A stretch of 64,000 nt of DNA, from positions 8,892-72,891 of the forward strand of contig JBBQSU010000002.1 of NCBI GenBank assembly GCA_038234815.1, written 5' to 3'. A program made the translations under genes and the position numbers. This document shows positions 52,812 through 61,616 of the stretch, in pieces. Position 1 is the stretch's first letter. Each line of letters starts with the position of its first letter. A model generated the notes under the pieces. That model ran no database searches. It was not told the DNA's origin and was given only the letters and a program-made list of their open reading frames with translations. Origin of the DNA: JBBQSU01 sp038234815. GTDB lineage: Bacteria > Planctomycetota > Phycisphaerae > Tepidisphaerales > Tepidisphaeraceae.

Positions 52812-55334
52812 GTGCAAGCCACTCATCTTCCTATCGACGTTTATCTGCCTGCGATCCTTCGATCGCTGCGGGATCAACCCAATCTTGTCCTGATCGCCGA
52901 ACCCGGTGCTGGGAAGACCACGCGCGTTCCACCGGCGATTGTTGCTGCCGGAATTCTCTCGGCCGATCATCCGAATCTGGTCATGCTTCAACCCCGGCGG
53001 GTGGCCGCGCGGGCGGCTGCGACACGTATCGCCGAAGAGCGGGACTGGACGGTTGGCCGCGAGGTGGGGTATCACGTTCGCTTCGATCGAAAGATATCTC
53101 CCCAGACTCGCTTACGCGTTCTCACCGAAGGTATCCTCACGCGGAAGCTTGTCGACGATCCCTTTCTCGACGGCATCGGCGCGGTGCTTCTGGACGAGTT
53201 TCACGAGCGCTCGCTGCACACCGACGTGTGTATTGCGCTGCTGCGCGAGGTACAGCAGACGGTTCGCCCAGACCTGAAACTCGTGGTGATGAGCGCCACC
53301 CTGGACGCCGATCCGGTAGCTCGGTTCCTGGGCAATTGTCCGATCCTAAATGTGCCGGGACGCACGTTTCCGGTCGATATTTCCTATCGGTCCGGCACCG
53401 CCGACTTTCTAGAAACGCAAGTGGCGAGGGCTATCGAAGAGACACCGGACGATGGCGACGTGCTGGTCTTTCTCCCCGGAGTGGCCGAGATTCAGCGTTC
53501 GATGGATTCCCTGCGCGGTTTTGCCGACCGCGAGCGGGCCATACTGCTTCCGTTGCACGGCTCGTTGCCGGTAGACGAGCAGGTGCGGACGCTCAAGCCG
53601 ATGAATCAGCGGAAGATTGTCCTTGCGACAAACATCGCCGAAACATCGCTCACTATCGACGGCGTTACCACGGTGATCGATTCGGGACTGGCGCGTGTGG
53701 CGTCGTTTGACCCGGCCCGCGGGATGGATCGGTTGGATTTGCAGCGCATCAGCCAGGCCAGCGCCCGCCAGCGTGCCGGACGCGCGGGGCGCACACGCCC
53801 GGGTCGGTGCATTCGTCTTTGGACTGAAAAAGAGCAGCACCAGTTGGAAGAATTTGATCAACCGGAGCTTACCCGGGTGGATTTATGCAGCACGGTCCTG
53901 TCGCTGCACGCCTGGGGCAAGGCCGATGTGCTGGGATTCGGATGGTTTGAACAGCCGAGCGCAGCCGGGGTGCAATCGGCCGAATCGCTATTAACGATGC
54001 TGGGCGCGCTGGCCGATGGCAAGATCACCTCGCTCGGGTCGGACATGCTGCGGCTTCCGGTTCATCCCAGGTTGTCTCGGCTGATGATCCAGGCCGTGCG
54101 CATGAACGTCGCTTCGATCGGAGCGGCGATTGCGGCTCTCTTGAGCGAAAAGGACATCGTTGCCCGCTCACCCGTCGGAGAGTCCCGCGCGGTCGGATCG
54201 GCCCGCTTTCACGCTTCGTCTGATGTCCTGCTGCGCTTGGAATGGATGGATAAGCCCCACGAGGGCATCGATCCTGCGGCGGTCTCGGCTGTCAAGCGAA
54301 CGCGCGACGAACTGCTGCGCAACGCGGGGCACCGCAAAGCCGATCGGCATCCGTCGGACGACGAGTTGCTTAAGCTAATCCTGCTGGCCTATCCCGATCG
54401 CGTGTGCAAGCGCCGCAGCAACGACCCATCCACCGCTGCGATCGCCGGTGGCGGGGGTGTCAGGCTGGCCGCCGAATCGTGCGTGCGCACAGGCGAGTTG
54501 TTCGTCGCGGTGGACGTCCGACACGATCCGCGCAGTGTCAAAGCTGAGGCATTGGTCCGCATCGCCAGCCGGATCGAGGAAGATTGGCTGCGCGAATTTT
54601 TCCCGCAGGCGGTCCGGCAGGTCCGCGAACTGATTTTTGACCAAACCCGGCAAGCCGTGATTGCCCGCCGAACCGTCTCTTACCATGACCTCGTGCTGAT
54701 CGAGGACGCCGACGGCGCGGTCGATCGCGCTGGTTCCGGTCCCGTGCTTTATCAAGCCACGCGGCATCGTGCCCGGGAAACTGTGCTGGCCGACGAAGCA
54801 GTTACGCAACTGGTTGCGCGGCTGGCGCTAATGCAAGATCAGCTGCCGCAGCACCCCTGGCCGACGTTCAACCAACAGTTGTACGAAGAATTGCTGGAGG
54901 AAGCCTGCTCCGGCCGTAAGGCTGTCGAAGAATTGCGGCCGGCGATGTTTGTTGAGGCCCTTAAATCGCGATTGGTTTATCCTCTGGATCGGCTGCTGGA
55001 ACAACACGCCCCGGCGTCGATTGAGGTCCCGACCGGCAATCGGATCCAGGTGGAGTATTCGCTGACACGTCCGCCGACGCTGGCGGTGCGATTGCAGGAG
55101 CTTTTTGGCTGGACGGAGGGACCGAAAATTGCCGGGGGCCGGGTCGCGGTGGTACTGCACCTGCTGGGTCCGAATTACCGCCCGGTACAAATCACCGACG
55201 ATCTCGCGAATTTCTGGAAATTAACGTATTTCGCTGTTCGTAAAGATCTTAAGGCAAGATATCCGAAGCATTCCTGGCCGGAAAATCCTCTTACGGCAAC
55301 CCCGGAAGCCAAGGGGAAACGTCGCCGCGAATGA
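52812..55334 (+). CDS. hrpB: ATP-dependent helicase HrpB
   Basis: DEAH-box RNA/DNA helicase of 840 residues from GTG 52812. Motor: AEPGAGKTTRVPPAIVAAGI (Walker A), LQPRRVAARAAATRIAEERD, LLDEFHERSLHTDVCIALLR (DEFH box), MSATLDADPVARFLGNCPIL (SAT), LLPLHGSLPVDEQ, LATNIAETSLTIDGVTTVID and RQRAGRAGRTRPGRCIRLW. The HrpB-specific C-terminal domain reaches GPNYRPVQITDDLANFWKLT and the WPENPLTA end. The usual length is about 820-850. The biological role of HrpB is poorly known. Confidence 0.95.
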   Translation: MQATHLPIDVYLPAILRSLRDQPNLVLIAEPGAGKTTRVPPAIVAAGILSADHPNLVMLQPRRVAARAAATRIAEERDWTVGREVGYHVRFDRKISPQTRLRVLTEGILTRKLVDDPFLDGIGAVLLDEFHERSLHTDVCIALLREVQQTVRPDLKLVVMSATLDADPVARFLGNCPILNVPGRTFPVDISYRSGTADFLETQVARAIEETPDDGDVLVFLPGVAEIQRSMDSLRGFADRERAILLPLHGSLPVDEQVRTLKPMNQRKIVLATNIAETSLTIDGVTTVIDSGLARVASFDPARGMDRLDLQRISQASARQRAGRAGRTRPGRCIRLWTEKEQHQLEEFDQPELTRVDLCSTVLSLHAWGKADVLGFGWFEQPSAAGVQSAESLLTMLGALADGKITSLGSDMLRLPVHPRLSRLMIQAVRMNVASIGAAIAALLSEKDIVARSPVGESRAVGSARFHASSDVLLRLEWMDKPHEGIDPAAVSAVKRTRDELLRNAGHRKADRHPSDDELLKLILLAYPDRVCKRRSNDPSTAAIAGGGGVRLAAESCVRTGELFVAVDVRHDPRSVKAEALVRIASRIEEDWLREFFPQAVRQVRELIFDQTRQAVIARRTVSYHDLVLIEDADGAVDRAGSGPVLYQATRHRARETVLADEAVTQLVARLALMQDQLPQHPWPTFNQQLYEELLEEACSGRKAVEELRPAMFVEALKSRLVYPLDRLLEQHAPASIEVPTGNRIQVEYSLTRPPTLAVRLQELFGWTEGPKIAGGRVAVVLHLLGPNYRPVQITDDLANFWKLTYFAVRKDLKARYPKHSWPENPLTATPEAKGKRRRE

Positions 55335-55360
55335 GTCTCAAACAAAATCTTCCCATCCGC

Positions 55361-55389
55361 TTGATATCGTACTAAGCCAGTCCTATATT
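55361..55389 (+). promoter_or_regulatory. Sigma70 promoter of the suf operon
   Basis: TTGATA (55361-55366), a 17-base spacer, and TATATT (55384-55389). The predicted start lies near 55396, ten bases before the rrf2 ATG, so the leader is very short. CTAA and TTAG on either side (55372-55375 and 55388-55391) form a short dyad over the -10 box that an Rrf2-type repressor could use. Confidence 0.75.
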
Positions 55390-55405
55390 AGAACGAAGGC
55401 AACCA

Positions 55406-55906
55406 ATGTTCTGTCTAAGCAAGAAAGTTGACTACGCCCTGACTGCCTTGGCCTATCTGGCCGAGCGGCCCGAGCGCGTGGCCTCGGCCCGGGAAATTTC
55501 GCGAATTTTGAAGCTGCCCGGCGCTTTGCTCATGAACATTCTGAAGCAACTGCAGCAGCGGGAGATTTTGCAGAGCACCCGTGGAGTTAAGGGCGGCTAC
55601 AAAATCGCTTGCGACCTGAGACAAGTGTCGCTTTTTGATCTCATGCGGTTCGTGGAATGTGAACACGGGAAGGCTGATCACGAGGCCGGTCCAGAAGGAC
55701 AATGTGCCTGTGACGACTGCAAAGGCTATGAATTGCAACTGGCTCGAAGTTCCTCACAAGGCCCGGTGCAAGCACTGCACTTTAAGCTGATTCGATTCTT
55801 GAAGGACGTGAAATTGTCGGATTTGGTTCTGCCCGGCCAGCGGATCGACGTTCCGCTGGACGGACTTGGATTTAGTAAAAAGCCGGCGCGTGTAGCGCTG
55901 GTCTAA
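55406..55906 (+). CDS. Rrf2/IscR-type regulator of the suf operon
   Basis: It has 166 residues. The winged HTH covers about 1-80: MFCLSKKVDYALTALAYLAE, SAREISRILKLPGALLMNIL, LQSTRGVKGGYKIACDLRQV. Putative Fe-S cysteines are C85 (FVECEHG) and the tight group C100, C102 and C105 (QCACDDCKG), a different spacing from the C-x5-C-x5-C of IscR. The function as an Fe-S-sensing repressor of the following sufABCD genes is inferred from order and family. sufA follows after 40 bases. Confidence 0.93.
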   Translation: MFCLSKKVDYALTALAYLAERPERVASAREISRILKLPGALLMNILKQLQQREILQSTRGVKGGYKIACDLRQVSLFDLMRFVECEHGKADHEAGPEGQCACDDCKGYELQLARSSSQGPVQALHFKLIRFLKDVKLSDLVLPGQRIDVPLDGLGFSKKPARVALV

Positions 55907-55946
55907 CTGTTGTCAGATAAAGCTCAGTAGAACGGAGACTATCGTC

Positions 55947-56279
55947 ATGATTATTTTGAGTGAGATTGCCGCCAAAGAGATTAAGAGCATCATCAAAGAC
56001 CAGGGGCTGCCCGAAGTCGCAACGCGCCTACGCGTGGGCGTGAAAGGTGGCGGGTGCAGCGGGTTTTCGTACATGCTTGACCTCACAGAAGAGCCTAAAG
56101 GTGAGGCCGATGAAGAACTCGAGAGCAACGGCGTGAAGATCCTCTGCGACATGAAGTCTTATCTTTATCTCAATGGCGTGGAGATTGACTTCAAGGACGA
56201 AGTGATGGGCCGCGGATTTGTCTTCAAAAACCCCAATGCGACCAGCAGTTGTGGTTGCGGCAGCAGTTTTTCGGCGTGA
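55947..56279 (+). CDS. sufA: A-type iron-sulfur carrier protein (SufA/ErpA-like)
   Basis: It has 110 residues and carries nascent Fe-S clusters to target proteins. The three conserved Cys are in GGGCSGFSYMLDLTEE (C near 36) and SSCGCGSSF (two near the C-terminus). MIILSEIAAKEIKSIIKDQG and VEIDFKDEVMGRGFVFKNPN fit the family exactly. It lies between the Rrf2 regulator and sufB. Confidence 0.95.
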   Translation: MIILSEIAAKEIKSIIKDQGLPEVATRLRVGVKGGGCSGFSYMLDLTEEPKGEADEELESNGVKILCDMKSYLYLNGVEIDFKDEVMGRGFVFKNPNATSSCGCGSSFSA

Positions 56280-56390
56280 TTTCGTCGCGTAAGCGCCATC
56301 GCTCGCCCTCTGGTCCTGCAGGGATCGGCCGGCCGGTGGCTTTATCGGGCCTGTATATTTCTGTCTGAGAATTCAAAGTAGTAAGCCATC

Positions 56391-57860
56391 ATGCCAACAG
56401 CAGAAACCGAAATCGAAACCCTCGCCAACCGCGAGTATCAGTGGGGCTTCATTTCCGATGTCGAAGCCGATGAAGCCCCGCCGGGTCTGAACGAGGAGAT
56501 CATCCGCTTCATCTCCCACAAGAAAAGCGAACCGCAGTGGATGCTGGATTGGCGTCTCAAGGCTTACAAGGTCTGGCTGAAGATGGAAGAGCCTCATCAC
56601 TGGGGCATGATCTCGTACCCGCCGATCGATTATCAGGACACGATTTACTATTCTGCCCCGAAGCAGAAGAAAAAGTCGCTGGACGAGATCGACCCGGAGT
56701 TGCTGGCGATCTATGAAAAACTGGGAGTGCCGGTCCACGAGCGCAACGCGCTGCTGGGCGTCGAAGAACCGGCCGCGCCGTCCATTGCCGTCGATGCCGT
56801 GTTCGATTCGGTATCGGTGGTCACAACCTTCAAAAAAACGCTGGCCGAAAAGGGCATCATCTTCTGTTCCATCAGTGAAGCCATCCGCGAACATCCCGAA
56901 CTGGTCCAAAAGTATCTCGGGTCGGTCGTGCCTTATTCGGACAACTTCTTTGCCACGCTCAATAGCGCGGTCTTCACCGATGGGTCGTTTGTTTACATTC
57001 CAAAGGGCGTGAAATGCCCGATGGAATTAAGCACTTATTTCCGCATCAATGCAGCCAAGTCGGGCCAGTTTGAGCGCACGCTCATCATCGCCGAAGAAGG
57101 CGCCTCGGTAAGCTATCTGGAAGGCTGCACGGCCCCTCAGCGGGATGAAAACCAATTGCACGCCGCCGTCGTCGAACTGGTGGCGATGGACAACGCATCG
57201 ATCAAGTACAGCACCGTGCAGAATTGGTTTCCCGGGGATCCCAAGACCGGCAAAGGTGGCATCTACAATTTCGTCACGAAGCGCGGCGCGTGTCGGGGGG
57301 CCAACAGCAAAATCAGTTGGACGCAGGTGGAAACCGGCAGCGCCATTACCTGGAAATATCCTTCTTGCATTCTGCAGGGGGATAACAGCGTGGGTGAGTT
57401 CTATTCGGTCGCCTTGACGCACCATTTTCAGCAGGCCGATACCGGCACGAAGATGATCCACATCGGCAAGAACACCCGATCGACCATCGTCAGCAAGGGG
57501 ATCAGTGCGGGAAAAGGGCAGAACTGCTATCGCGGGCTGGTCAAGATAATGAAAGGCGCAACCGGCAGCCGGAATTACACGCAGTGTGATTCGCTGTTGC
57601 TGGGCGACAAGTGCGGCGCCCATACCGAGCCGTATATTGAGGTCCGCAATACCAGCAGCCGGGTGGAGCACGAGGCCAGCACCAGCAAGATTGGCGAGGA
57701 CCAGCTTTTTTATTGTAAGACCCGCGGGATCAGTCTGGAGGACGCCATCAGCATGATCGTCAGCGGGTTCTGCAAGGACGTCTTTAAGGAACTTCCGATG
57801 GAATTCGCGGTCGAAGCCAAGAAGTTGCTGGGCGTGAGCTTGGAAGGGTCGGTTGGATAG
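56391..57860 (+). CDS. sufB: Fe-S cluster assembly scaffold SufB
   Basis: Core scaffold of the SufBCD complex. It has 489 residues, a usual length. The start [20 protein letters not shown] is followed by [40 protein letters not shown] (conserved Cys), [40 protein letters not shown] and [20 protein letters not shown]. The beta-helix core ends with [20 protein letters not shown] and [19 protein letters not shown]. It precedes sufC by 54 bases. Confidence 0.97.
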   Translation: MPTAETEIETLANREYQWGFISDVEADEAPPGLNEEIIRFISHKKSEPQWMLDWRLKAYKVWLKMEEPHHWGMISYPPIDYQDTIYYSAPKQKKKSLDEIDPELLAIYEKLGVPVHERNALLGVEEPAAPSIAVDAVFDSVSVVTTFKKTLAEKGIIFCSISEAIREHPELVQKYLGSVVPYSDNFFATLNSAVFTDGSFVYIPKGVKCPMELSTYFRINAAKSGQFERTLIIAEEGASVSYLEGCTAPQRDENQLHAAVVELVAMDNASIKYSTVQNWFPGDPKTGKGGIYNFVTKRGACRGANSKISWTQVETGSAITWKYPSCILQGDNSVGEFYSVALTHHFQQADTGTKMIHIGKNTRSTIVSKGISAGKGQNCYRGLVKIMKGATGSRNYTQCDSLLLGDKCGAHTEPYIEVRNTSSRVEHEASTSKIGEDQLFYCKTRGISLEDAISMIVSGFCKDVFKELPMEFAVEAKKLLGVSLEGSVG

Positions 57861-57914
57861 TTGCAGTGAGGCACCGGCATTTGAGCCGGTAGCCCGGAAA
57901 ACAGGAAAAACGAC

Positions 57915-58688
57915 ATGTCCGCATTACTCGAAATCACCAATCTGCATGCCCGCGTGGCCGGGCCAAACGGTCGCGAAATTCTCAAAGGCGTGAACCTGAC
58001 CATCCAGTCCGGCGAAGTCCATGCCATCATGGGCAAGAACGGCTCGGGAAAAAGCACGCTGGCGCAGGTGCTGGCCGGGCGCGATTGCTACGAAGTGACG
58101 GCAGGATCGGTTTTATACGACGGCAAAGACCTGCTCGAATTTTCCGCAGAAGAACGGGCACGCGAAGGCGTTTTTCTTGCCTTCCAATACCCGGTGGAAA
58201 TTCCCGGCGTGAGTACGGACTATTTTCTCAAGGCTGCGGTGAATGCCACGCGCAAGCACAAGGGCCTGCCCGATCTCAACGCCGCCGAGTTCATCAAGGT
58301 GATTAAAGAGAAAATGAATCTGTTGAAGATGGACAGCAGTTTCATGCGGCGTGCGATCAACGAGGGCTTTTCGGGTGGGGAAAAGAAGCGTAACGAGGTT
58401 TTCCAGATGGCCGTCTGCGATCCGATCCTATGCCTGATGGACGAAACCGATAGCGGGCTGGACATCGACGCGCTGAAGATCGTATCGCACGGTGCCAATT
58501 CGCTCAGACGGCCGGATCGGGCCATTATCATGGTCACGCACTACCAGCGTTTGCTGGATTACATCAAGCCGGATTATGTACACGTGATGATCGACGGACG
58601 AATCGTAAAAACCGGCGGGCCGGAACTGGCACTGGAACTTGAAGCCCGCGGGTATGAGTGGGTTGAAAGGGAAGTAGTGCTGGCGTAA
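57915..58688 (+). CDS. sufC: Fe-S cluster assembly ATPase SufC
   Basis: ABC-type ATPase that drives the SufBCD scaffold. It has 257 residues. Walker A is GKNGSGKST at about 38-46; LAFQYPVEIPGVSTDYFLKA is the SufC-type Q-loop region; the signature is FSGGEKKRNEVFQM; Walker B is CLMDETDSGLDIDAL; the H-loop is VTHYQRLLDYIKPDYVHVM. No membrane segments. sufD follows after 70 bases. Confidence 0.97.
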   Translation: MSALLEITNLHARVAGPNGREILKGVNLTIQSGEVHAIMGKNGSGKSTLAQVLAGRDCYEVTAGSVLYDGKDLLEFSAEERAREGVFLAFQYPVEIPGVSTDYFLKAAVNATRKHKGLPDLNAAEFIKVIKEKMNLLKMDSSFMRRAINEGFSGGEKKRNEVFQMAVCDPILCLMDETDSGLDIDALKIVSHGANSLRRPDRAIIMVTHYQRLLDYIKPDYVHVMIDGRIVKTGGPELALELEARGYEWVEREVVLA

Positions 58689-58758
58689 AGGCCGCGCGGA
58701 AGCCCAATGACCGGACGCCGGAAAATGATCCAGTGATCGACGAAGCCATGAGATAACC

Positions 58759-60126
58759 ATGCCACAGCTAGCAGAAGAAAATGACCTGTTAACGCACTTT
58801 GCCAACGCACCAGTCCCGGCATCGGGCGTGTCCTGGCTGGACGAACTCCGCAGGGCGTCACTGGCCCGATTTCATCAGATGGGTTTCCCGGGTCCAAAGG
58901 AAGAGGCTTGGCGGCACACCAACTTTTCCCCCATCATCCGCCAGCGATTTCGCCCGGCGCATTTTTTGGTTAATGGTGACGGGCAGTCGCTTTATGAAGA
59001 ATTCACCTTCGGCGATGACGCCGCCATCGAACTGGTTTTCGTCAACGGATTTTTCGCGCCGGATCTCAGCAAGACCGATCCGGCGATAACCGGCCTGACA
59101 ATCAGTACGATCGAAGAGGCGGTGCAGTCGCACCCTGGAATCGTCGAGCGTCATCTGGCCCAGCAGGCCGACATTGAGCGCAACGCATTCGTCGCGCTCA
59201 ACACCGGTTGCCTGTCGGCTGGCGCGTTCCTTCATGCCGATGCCGGCGTGCGCGTCACTCGCCCGGTTCATCTGCTGTTCATCTCAACTAGCTCGACGGA
59301 GCCAACGCTGTCGCATCCGCGGGTGCTCGTGGTGCTGGAAGATCAATCGCAATTGCGCCTGGTGAGCAGTTTCGTCGGCAGCAAACGCGGGATTTATTTC
59401 AGTAACGCCGTTACGGAAGTCATTGCCGGGCAGGATTGCCTGATCGATCACTGCACGCTGCAACAGCAAGGCGAGCAGGGCCTTGCGGTAACGACAACGC
59501 AAGTGCTCCTGGGCGAGCGCAGCAACTATATTTCGCACGTTGCCACTCTTGGCGGAAAACTTACTCGCAATGATTTGAATGTGGTGATGGCCGGGGAATA
59601 TGCGCAAGCCACCGTCAATGGCCTGGTCTATCTCGGTGGCGATCAACACTGCGATAATCACACGCTCCTGGATCATGCCAAGCCCAACTGCCCCAGTCAC
59701 GAACTGTATAAGCAGGTGCTGAGCGAATCGGCTTCATGCGTTTTCAAAGGGAAAATTCTGGTCCGGCCCGATGCCCAGAAGACCGACAGCAAGCAGTCCA
59801 GCAAATGCCTCCTGCTGAGTGACGATGCCTTTATGAATAGTCAGCCGGCGCTGGAAATTTATGCCGACGACGTGAAATGCACGCACGGCAGCACCATCGG
59901 ACCGGTGGATGAAGAGCAAATTTTCTATCTGCGATCTCGCGGGGTCAGTCTGGATGCCGCCCGGCACCTGATGACCTATGCGTTCCTTGCCGATATCACC
60001 CGGCGGATCAAAGTCGAGCCAGTCCGCAGGCGTTTAGAAGGCTTTTTCGCCGCAAAACAAGGCTTACCGCAGGACATCCGCATCGCCGATCTCGCTGCCC
60101 ACGATGAGGCAGTGGTCAATCTCTAG
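58759..60126 (+). CDS. sufD: Fe-S cluster assembly protein SufD
   Basis: SufB paralogue and partner in SufBCD. It has 455 residues. Recognisable parts: GFPGPKEEAWRHTNFSPIIR near the N-terminus, LVFVNGFFAPDLSKT, SSYISHVATLGGKL-like beta-helix coils (SNYISHVATLGGKLTRNDLN), HCDNHTLLDHAKPNCPSHEL, VFKGKILVRPDAQKTDSKQS and KCTHGSTIGPVDEEQIFYLR with RSRGVSLDAARHLMTYAFLA. sufS/sufU (the sulfur donor) do not follow; the operon seems to end here. Confidence 0.96.
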   Translation: MPQLAEENDLLTHFANAPVPASGVSWLDELRRASLARFHQMGFPGPKEEAWRHTNFSPIIRQRFRPAHFLVNGDGQSLYEEFTFGDDAAIELVFVNGFFAPDLSKTDPAITGLTISTIEEAVQSHPGIVERHLAQQADIERNAFVALNTGCLSAGAFLHADAGVRVTRPVHLLFISTSSTEPTLSHPRVLVVLEDQSQLRLVSSFVGSKRGIYFSNAVTEVIAGQDCLIDHCTLQQQGEQGLAVTTTQVLLGERSNYISHVATLGGKLTRNDLNVVMAGEYAQATVNGLVYLGGDQHCDNHTLLDHAKPNCPSHELYKQVLSESASCVFKGKILVRPDAQKTDSKQSSKCLLLSDDAFMNSQPALEIYADDVKCTHGSTIGPVDEEQIFYLRSRGVSLDAARHLMTYAFLADITRRIKVEPVRRRLEGFFAAKQGLPQDIRIADLAAHDEAVVNL

Positions 60127-60310
60127 ATTGTGGCCGCTGCATTCGTAAATCCACCACGGCACTGCGTTTATGCCTCGCTAATTTCGGGGTCCGATAACTT
60201 GAAATCCCCTTCTGCTTCGGTTATTGGAGGGCGTGACCATGCGTTCGCACGGATGAGTTCCGACCGCGTGCAAAGAACCAGTGTTCCGCGAGCTTCGAAG
60301 GAGTATTAAA

Positions 60311-60565
60311 ATGGCTGCCAAGAAACCCCCCATAAAGTCCCCCGTACCCGCTGTCCGAAAAATGCCCGAAGTGGCCAAGTCGGTCAGCACGCCCGTCCGC
60401 AATACCGCCGTCCCCAAGACGATCAAGCCAATGCCGGCCGGCGCGAAAGAGATCACCTCTGAGATGATCTCCAAGCGCGCCTATGAAATCTGGCAATCCG
60501 GCAAAGGCGGCAGCGAGCATGACAATTGGACGAGCGCCGAAACCGAACTGCGCTCAAAGCGGTAA
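60311..60565 (+). CDS. DUF2934 protein
   Basis: It has 84 residues from ATG 60311. The first 45 residues are basic and Pro/Ala-rich (MAAKKPPIKSPVPAVRKMPE). Then the DUF2934 core, ITSEMISKRAYEIWQSGKGG and HDNWTSAETELR, is complete. The family is small and found in many soil and plant-associated bacteria; its role is not known. It may be a DNA-associated protein because of its basic tail, but that is a guess. Confidence 0.82.
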   Translation: MAAKKPPIKSPVPAVRKMPEVAKSVSTPVRNTAVPKTIKPMPAGAKEITSEMISKRAYEIWQSGKGGSEHDNWTSAETELRSKR

Positions 60566-60783
60566 TCACGAGCCTGCCGAAGTAATAATCCAACGGTCTT
60601 GACGTTGCGTCCAGACATCAGGGCGTTTTGCGCCCGGCGATGGTCAGTTGCGGTGTCCTTAAGGGCATCTCAACTTAATTCATTCTCCAATCTAGTGTTG
60701 CATCCGGTCCGACGCCCGTTTTTTGCGTTTTCTGCCGGAATCGTATTCAATGGCCCCCGAAGTTTTTCGGGAATGGTCTTTGG

Positions 60784-61314
60784 ATGCGGTATTTCGCTTA
60801 CGGCTCTAATTTGAACTCCCGTGCGGTGACGGAGTGGTGCCGTCACCACGGCCTGCGACCGCCAGTGCTGAAATCTGGCCGGCCGGCTGTGTTGGACAAT
60901 TACCGGCTGAGTTTTCCCATTTTCAGCGAATACTGGGGCGGAGGGATCGGTGACATCGTTTACGATCCTGGAAAATACGTCGCCGGCGCGCTGTTTGACT
61001 TAAGCGACTCCGATCTGAAGACGCTTGACGCCAAGGTGGATCGAAAGCTTGACGCTCAAGGGAATGAAGCGGGCATCTACAAGCGCATCGAAGTGTCGGT
61101 GGCGCCGCTGGGCAAAGGCGATCCGGTGAAGGCCCTGACCTATCAGGGCACCAGCGCCGAGCGCTACCACATTCCCCCCACGCGGCACTACATGGATCTG
61201 GTGCTCCAGGGGGCCTACGGCTTCGGTCTGTCGATGATGTGGATCGCCTATTTGCAGAGTTTCAGCATCCAAGCCGGCCGCAAGCCCCGTCCGCCTCAGA
61301 ATCCGTCCCCATAA
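60784..61314 (+). CDS. Gamma-glutamylcyclotransferase-like (AIG2/GGCT) protein
   Basis: It has 176 residues. MRYFAYGSNLNSRAVTEWCR carries the family YGSNL substrate loop. NYRLSFPIFSEYWGGGIGDI, YVAGALFDLSDSDLKTLDAK (the fold core, with the acidic residue in the DLSDSD region), AGIYKRIEVSVAPLGKGDPV and YHIPPTRHYMDLVLQGAYGF follow. It could cleave gamma-glutamyl peptides, but the substrate is unproven; many such bacterial proteins are of unknown role. The last 15 residues are Pro-rich. Confidence 0.87.
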   Translation: MRYFAYGSNLNSRAVTEWCRHHGLRPPVLKSGRPAVLDNYRLSFPIFSEYWGGGIGDIVYDPGKYVAGALFDLSDSDLKTLDAKVDRKLDAQGNEAGIYKRIEVSVAPLGKGDPVKALTYQGTSAERYHIPPTRHYMDLVLQGAYGFGLSMMWIAYLQSFSIQAGRKPRPPQNPSP

Positions 61315-61616
61315 AGCCGTAATACGCCTCTTCCCCAGTGGTAAACCTACGCGCGGGATTTTGGAATCAATCTCTGTCGGCGGCGTCTTTGCTATGAAGA
61401 TTTCTGCCGCACAGGCGGTAGTGTTTTTATTGGGCGGTGTCTATAGATGGTGTCGTTCGTTGACACATTTTGTCGGGCCTGATAGAAACTTGGTTGCAAG
61501 CCTGAAAAGGCCGGAGAGTTAGCCCATCCCCACAAGAACTCGTTCGCGGTTTGAGTGTCGCGCCTGTAGGGCCGTCGAAAGCCCGGCATAAGGCCGCAGA
61601 ACGAATAGGAGCATTC
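61315..61616. other. Intergenic region before the LEPR-XLL protein
   Basis: 302 bases. AATAGGA lies just before the ATG at 61617. GAGAGTTAGCC and the GCCTGAAAAGGC hairpin (61500-61511, a 4-bp stem) were looked at but do not form a riboswitch that I recognise. No tRNA, terminator or promoter is convincing. Confidence 0.4.

Noticed and set aside
61480..61530. A cyclic-di-GMP or other riboswitch upstream of the surface protein
   Set aside because: No match to the conserved core sequences; only a short GCCTGAAAAGGC hairpin.
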